Shown: positions 61,951 to 64,000 of the stretch, piece by piece
Layout: every line of letters starts with the position of its first letter
Position numbering within the stretch: position 1 is the first letter of the stretch
Origin: Dillenia suffruticosa
Taxonomy: Eukaryota > Streptophyta > Magnoliopsida > Dilleniales > Dilleniaceae
Length of the DNA stretch: 64,000 nt
Direction of reading: 5' to 3'
NCBI GenBank assembly: GCA_033439265.1
Contig: JAVTVX010000010.1
Span: 10,106,001-10,170,000 of the forward strand
The notes under the pieces: generated by a model
What the model was told of the DNA's origin: nothing
Databases searched by the model: none
The model's input: only the letters and a program-made list of their open reading frames with translations
Translations under genes and position numbers: made by a program

Positions 61951-63945
61951 ATGGCGGATATGGTAAGTCTGTTATGTTATAGCAATGGTGAAATTGTGAC
62001 GGGAGACGATGGAGTCCGTTATGACCGTGGTCCAACAAAATTGATTAGGGTACGGAGAAATTGTAATTTTACTGAGTTGCTGAAAGTAGTATGCAAGGGT
62101 GTTCGAATAAATCTGTTGAGACAACATGTAGAGATTTTTCATCGGTTTCCCGTGTCGTATATGGGAGCTGGTAATGTACGGTTTGAATTGGTTCCGATAA
62201 GTGATGAGAACGATGTTTTGAATTTGATGGAATTTGCGATAACTAGGGGAGTGGGTGGGACTATTGAGTTGTACATAAAATCATATGATGGTAGAGATTC
62301 TATAGTACAAGATTGTGATTACATGGAAGATTATCCACATATCGAATCTCGAGTGGATGTTGCTTTTGCAGACGTAGATAATGATGTTGATGAGCAGGAA
62401 ATGGCGGAAGAAGAGACAGAAGAATATAATGAAGATGAAGAGGAAGATGATGAAATTGGCGATGGGAGTGGTGGCGGTGGTGCAAACCAGTTAATGGTCG
62501 GGCCTTCGTCAGTGTCTATAAACATTGGTGGTGGTAGGAGATATGGGGGCGGTGGAGTAGAGGAATCCATATCATTCATGACGATCGCACCGGGTGGTGA
62601 TGGTTATGTGAGATTTGAGGAAGAACACAGATTGACATCTGATAGTTGGAGTTTCAGCGACGAATTGAAAAATGGTATGAGATTTGATTCGAAAGAGCAG
62701 CTTATTCATGCTGTTAAAATGCATCATGTTGAACACCATTATCAATTTCGGGTTGGTAAATCAACCCCTAAACTTTGGACAGCAATTTGTATGCAAAGGG
62801 AAGAAGGTTGTAGATGGAGGTTGCGTGCTTGTAAAACACGGTTACTTGGTGCATTTGTGATTACAAAGGTCGAGGGACCCCACACATGTGTAAATGCTGG
62901 GTTGACGCAGGATCATAGGCAGTTGGTTTCAAATTTGATGGCTAGGCATTTGCTTAATTATGTGAGGGAAGATCCCAGCGTAAAAGTTTCTTTTCTTCGA
63001 ACTGTTATGACCGAGAGAACGACATATGCAGTTTCTCGTAGAAGGGTTTGGGCAGTAAAGAGAAGAGCTATAGAGATGGTTTACGGGGATTGGGATGAAT
63101 CTTACAAACAACTACCTCAGTTGTTAAATGCAATAGTGGAAAAAAATCCCGGGACACAGGTAAATTGGAAGTTGGGTCCACTTAATGCCAGAGGGGAACA
63201 GGTTTTTGAGGCTTTATTTTGGGCATTCGGTCCGAGTATCTTGGCTTTTAGGAGTTGTAGACCATTGATAAGTATAGATGGGACTCACCTTTATGGGAAA
63301 TATAATCACAAATTGTTGATTGCATGCAGTATGGATGGAGCGAATCATATTGTCCCGTTGGCATTCGGATTGGTAGATGGAGAGTCATTCGCTTCTTGGT
63401 CATGGTTTTTGCGATGTGTGCGAGAGTCAGTTGTTCGAGATAGGGAAGGTCTCATTTGTTTAATTTCAGATCGACATGAAGGGATAAGGGCAACAGTTGT
63501 ACGTCCAGAGTTCGGGTGGTCACCTCCCAATGCTGTGTGGCGATTTTGTATTCGCCATGTCGCTAGTAACTTCAACACGCACCACAAAAGTCAAGTTTGT
63601 AAAAGAGTTGCTACGATTGCTACGTTGCAACCACAGCGGAGGAAATTTGATTTATATATGGCGAAGATGAAGGAGATTAAAGAAGACGCTCCTGATTATT
63701 TTGCAACTATTCCTCTGGCACAATGGACTCTTTCTCATGATGGTGGTGTTCGTTTTGGATATATGACCACAAATATTAGTGAAAGTTTTAATGCCCTGTT
63801 AAAGGGGGCAAGAAATCTGTCGGTTTCTTCTTTGGTACTTAAAACTTTTTATAATTCCGTTAACTATTTTCAGACTCGTTTGGGAGAGGCGAATGCGGGA
63901 ATTGGAAGAGGAGAGCGTACACTAAATATGCGTTCGCCATGTTAG
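61951..63945 (+). CDS. MuDR-type transposase (frameshifted near the 3' end)
   Basis: Started at MADMVSLLCYSNG (an upstream in-frame Met at 61891 lies before the probable splice acceptor). An N-terminal PB1-like/PMD-like region is followed by an acidic stretch (about residues 140-170) and a Gly-rich linker. The MuDR zinc-binding domain runs from MRFDSKEQLIHAVKMHH through CRWRLRACKT. The catalytic DDE core has Asp in LISIDGTHLYG (about residue 443), Asp in CLISDRHEG (about 507) and Glu in NISESFNALLKG (about 611), with the RFCIRHVASNF motif between. The frame stops at 63943-63945 after MRSPC. A shift at about 63916-63918 restores YTKYAFAMLGRWMNTANLHT and continues to the window edge. The element is otherwise uninterrupted, so the damage is recent or is a sequencing error. 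Confidence 0.9.
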   Translation: MADMVSLLCYSNGEIVTGDDGVRYDRGPTKLIRVRRNCNFTELLKVVCKGVRINLLRQHVEIFHRFPVSYMGAGNVRFELVPISDENDVLNLMEFAITRGVGGTIELYIKSYDGRDSIVQDCDYMEDYPHIESRVDVAFADVDNDVDEQEMAEEETEEYNEDEEEDDEIGDGSGGGGANQLMVGPSSVSINIGGGRRYGGGGVEESISFMTIAPGGDGYVRFEEEHRLTSDSWSFSDELKNGMRFDSKEQLIHAVKMHHVEHHYQFRVGKSTPKLWTAICMQREEGCRWRLRACKTRLLGAFVITKVEGPHTCVNAGLTQDHRQLVSNLMARHLLNYVREDPSVKVSFLRTVMTERTTYAVSRRRVWAVKRRAIEMVYGDWDESYKQLPQLLNAIVEKNPGTQVNWKLGPLNARGEQVFEALFWAFGPSILAFRSCRPLISIDGTHLYGKYNHKLLIACSMDGANHIVPLAFGLVDGESFASWSWFLRCVRESVVRDREGLICLISDRHEGIRATVVRPEFGWSPPNAVWRFCIRHVASNFNTHHKSQVCKRVATIATLQPQRRKFDLYMAKMKEIKEDAPDYFATIPLAQWTLSHDGGVRFGYMTTNISESFNALLKGARNLSVSSLVLKTFYNSVNYFQTRLGEANAGIGRGERTLNMRSPC

Positions 63946-64000
63946 GGAGATGGATGAATACGGCTAACCTTCATACCGTCGTTTCTTTCAGTAGGGAGCA

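Larger units (their letters stand above)
59910..64000 (+). mobile_element. Mutator-like element (MULE), right end outside the window
   Basis: The element includes a GC-rich palindrome cluster (59997-60195), a CT-rich leader (about 60290-60370), a leader exon ending at donor AAAG/GTATAA (60492-60493), an extremely AT-rich intron, and the transposase gene from 61951. The left end may lie near GGAGAAATGTACC (about 59911), but the other terminal repeat and target-site duplication cannot be seen. Superfamily assignment rests on the transposase. Confidence 0.75.

Overview
The window is nuclear DNA from a flowering plant, most likely a eudicot. The genes carry canonical GT-AG introns, some several kb long. 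The intergenic DNA is AT-rich, with many GA/CT, AT and homopolymer tracts and old plant retroelements. I cannot name the species.

Layout. 1-3863: AT-rich DNA with a LINE RNase H relic. 3864-5297 (-): intronless BCS1-type AAA-ATPase (At2g46620-like). 5430-10708: no gene, but a very short tRNA-type SINE with a 12-bp target-site duplication. 10709-17677 (-): five-exon Msp1/ATAD1-type AAA-ATPase of the mitochondrial outer membrane. 17780-21600: probable LTR relic. 22151-24803 (+): seven-exon Yellow Stripe-Like metal-nicotianamine transporter (YSL3 type). 26461-27043: non-autonomous transposon-like segment with a 51-bp tandem repeat. 27814-28434 (-): S40/DUF584 senescence regulator. 29650-35700: LINE RNase H relic, a solo LTR with TG...CA ends and matching AAAAG flanks, and small local duplications. 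36018-40371 (+): three-exon cytochrome b5. 41311-43217 (-): broken strictosidine-synthase-like pseudogene. 43454-43841: perfect 194-bp tandem duplication. 44084-50629 (-): six-exon TBC-domain Rab GAP. 50721-51035 (-): small membrane-protein ORF of unknown function. 51100-57590: no gene seen. 57590-57957 (-): 6-phosphogluconolactonase pseudogene fragment. 59910-64000 (+): Mutator-like element with a GC-rich cluster of palindromes, a long AT-rich leader intron and a MuDR-type transposase with a late frameshift.

Four of the genes (Msp1/ATAD1, YSL3, cytochrome b5, TBC Rab GAP) occur in the same order as I recall for Arabidopsis At5g53540-At5g53570. The window is therefore best read as a conserved eudicot gene block expanded by transposons and long introns. 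The genes do not form one pathway: two AAA+ proteins probably act at mitochondrial or other membranes, and the rest cover metal-nicotianamine transport, ER electron transfer, Rab GTPase inactivation and senescence.

Exon boundaries were read by eye from open frames, GT/AG sites, codon phase and family similarity. No search was run, and comparisons with named families rest on memory. I saw no tRNA, rRNA, CRISPR array or recognisable miRNA. I found no clearly new biological system; the most unusual structures are the palindrome cluster of the Mutator element, the 51-bp repeat inside a small transposon, and the short SINE.
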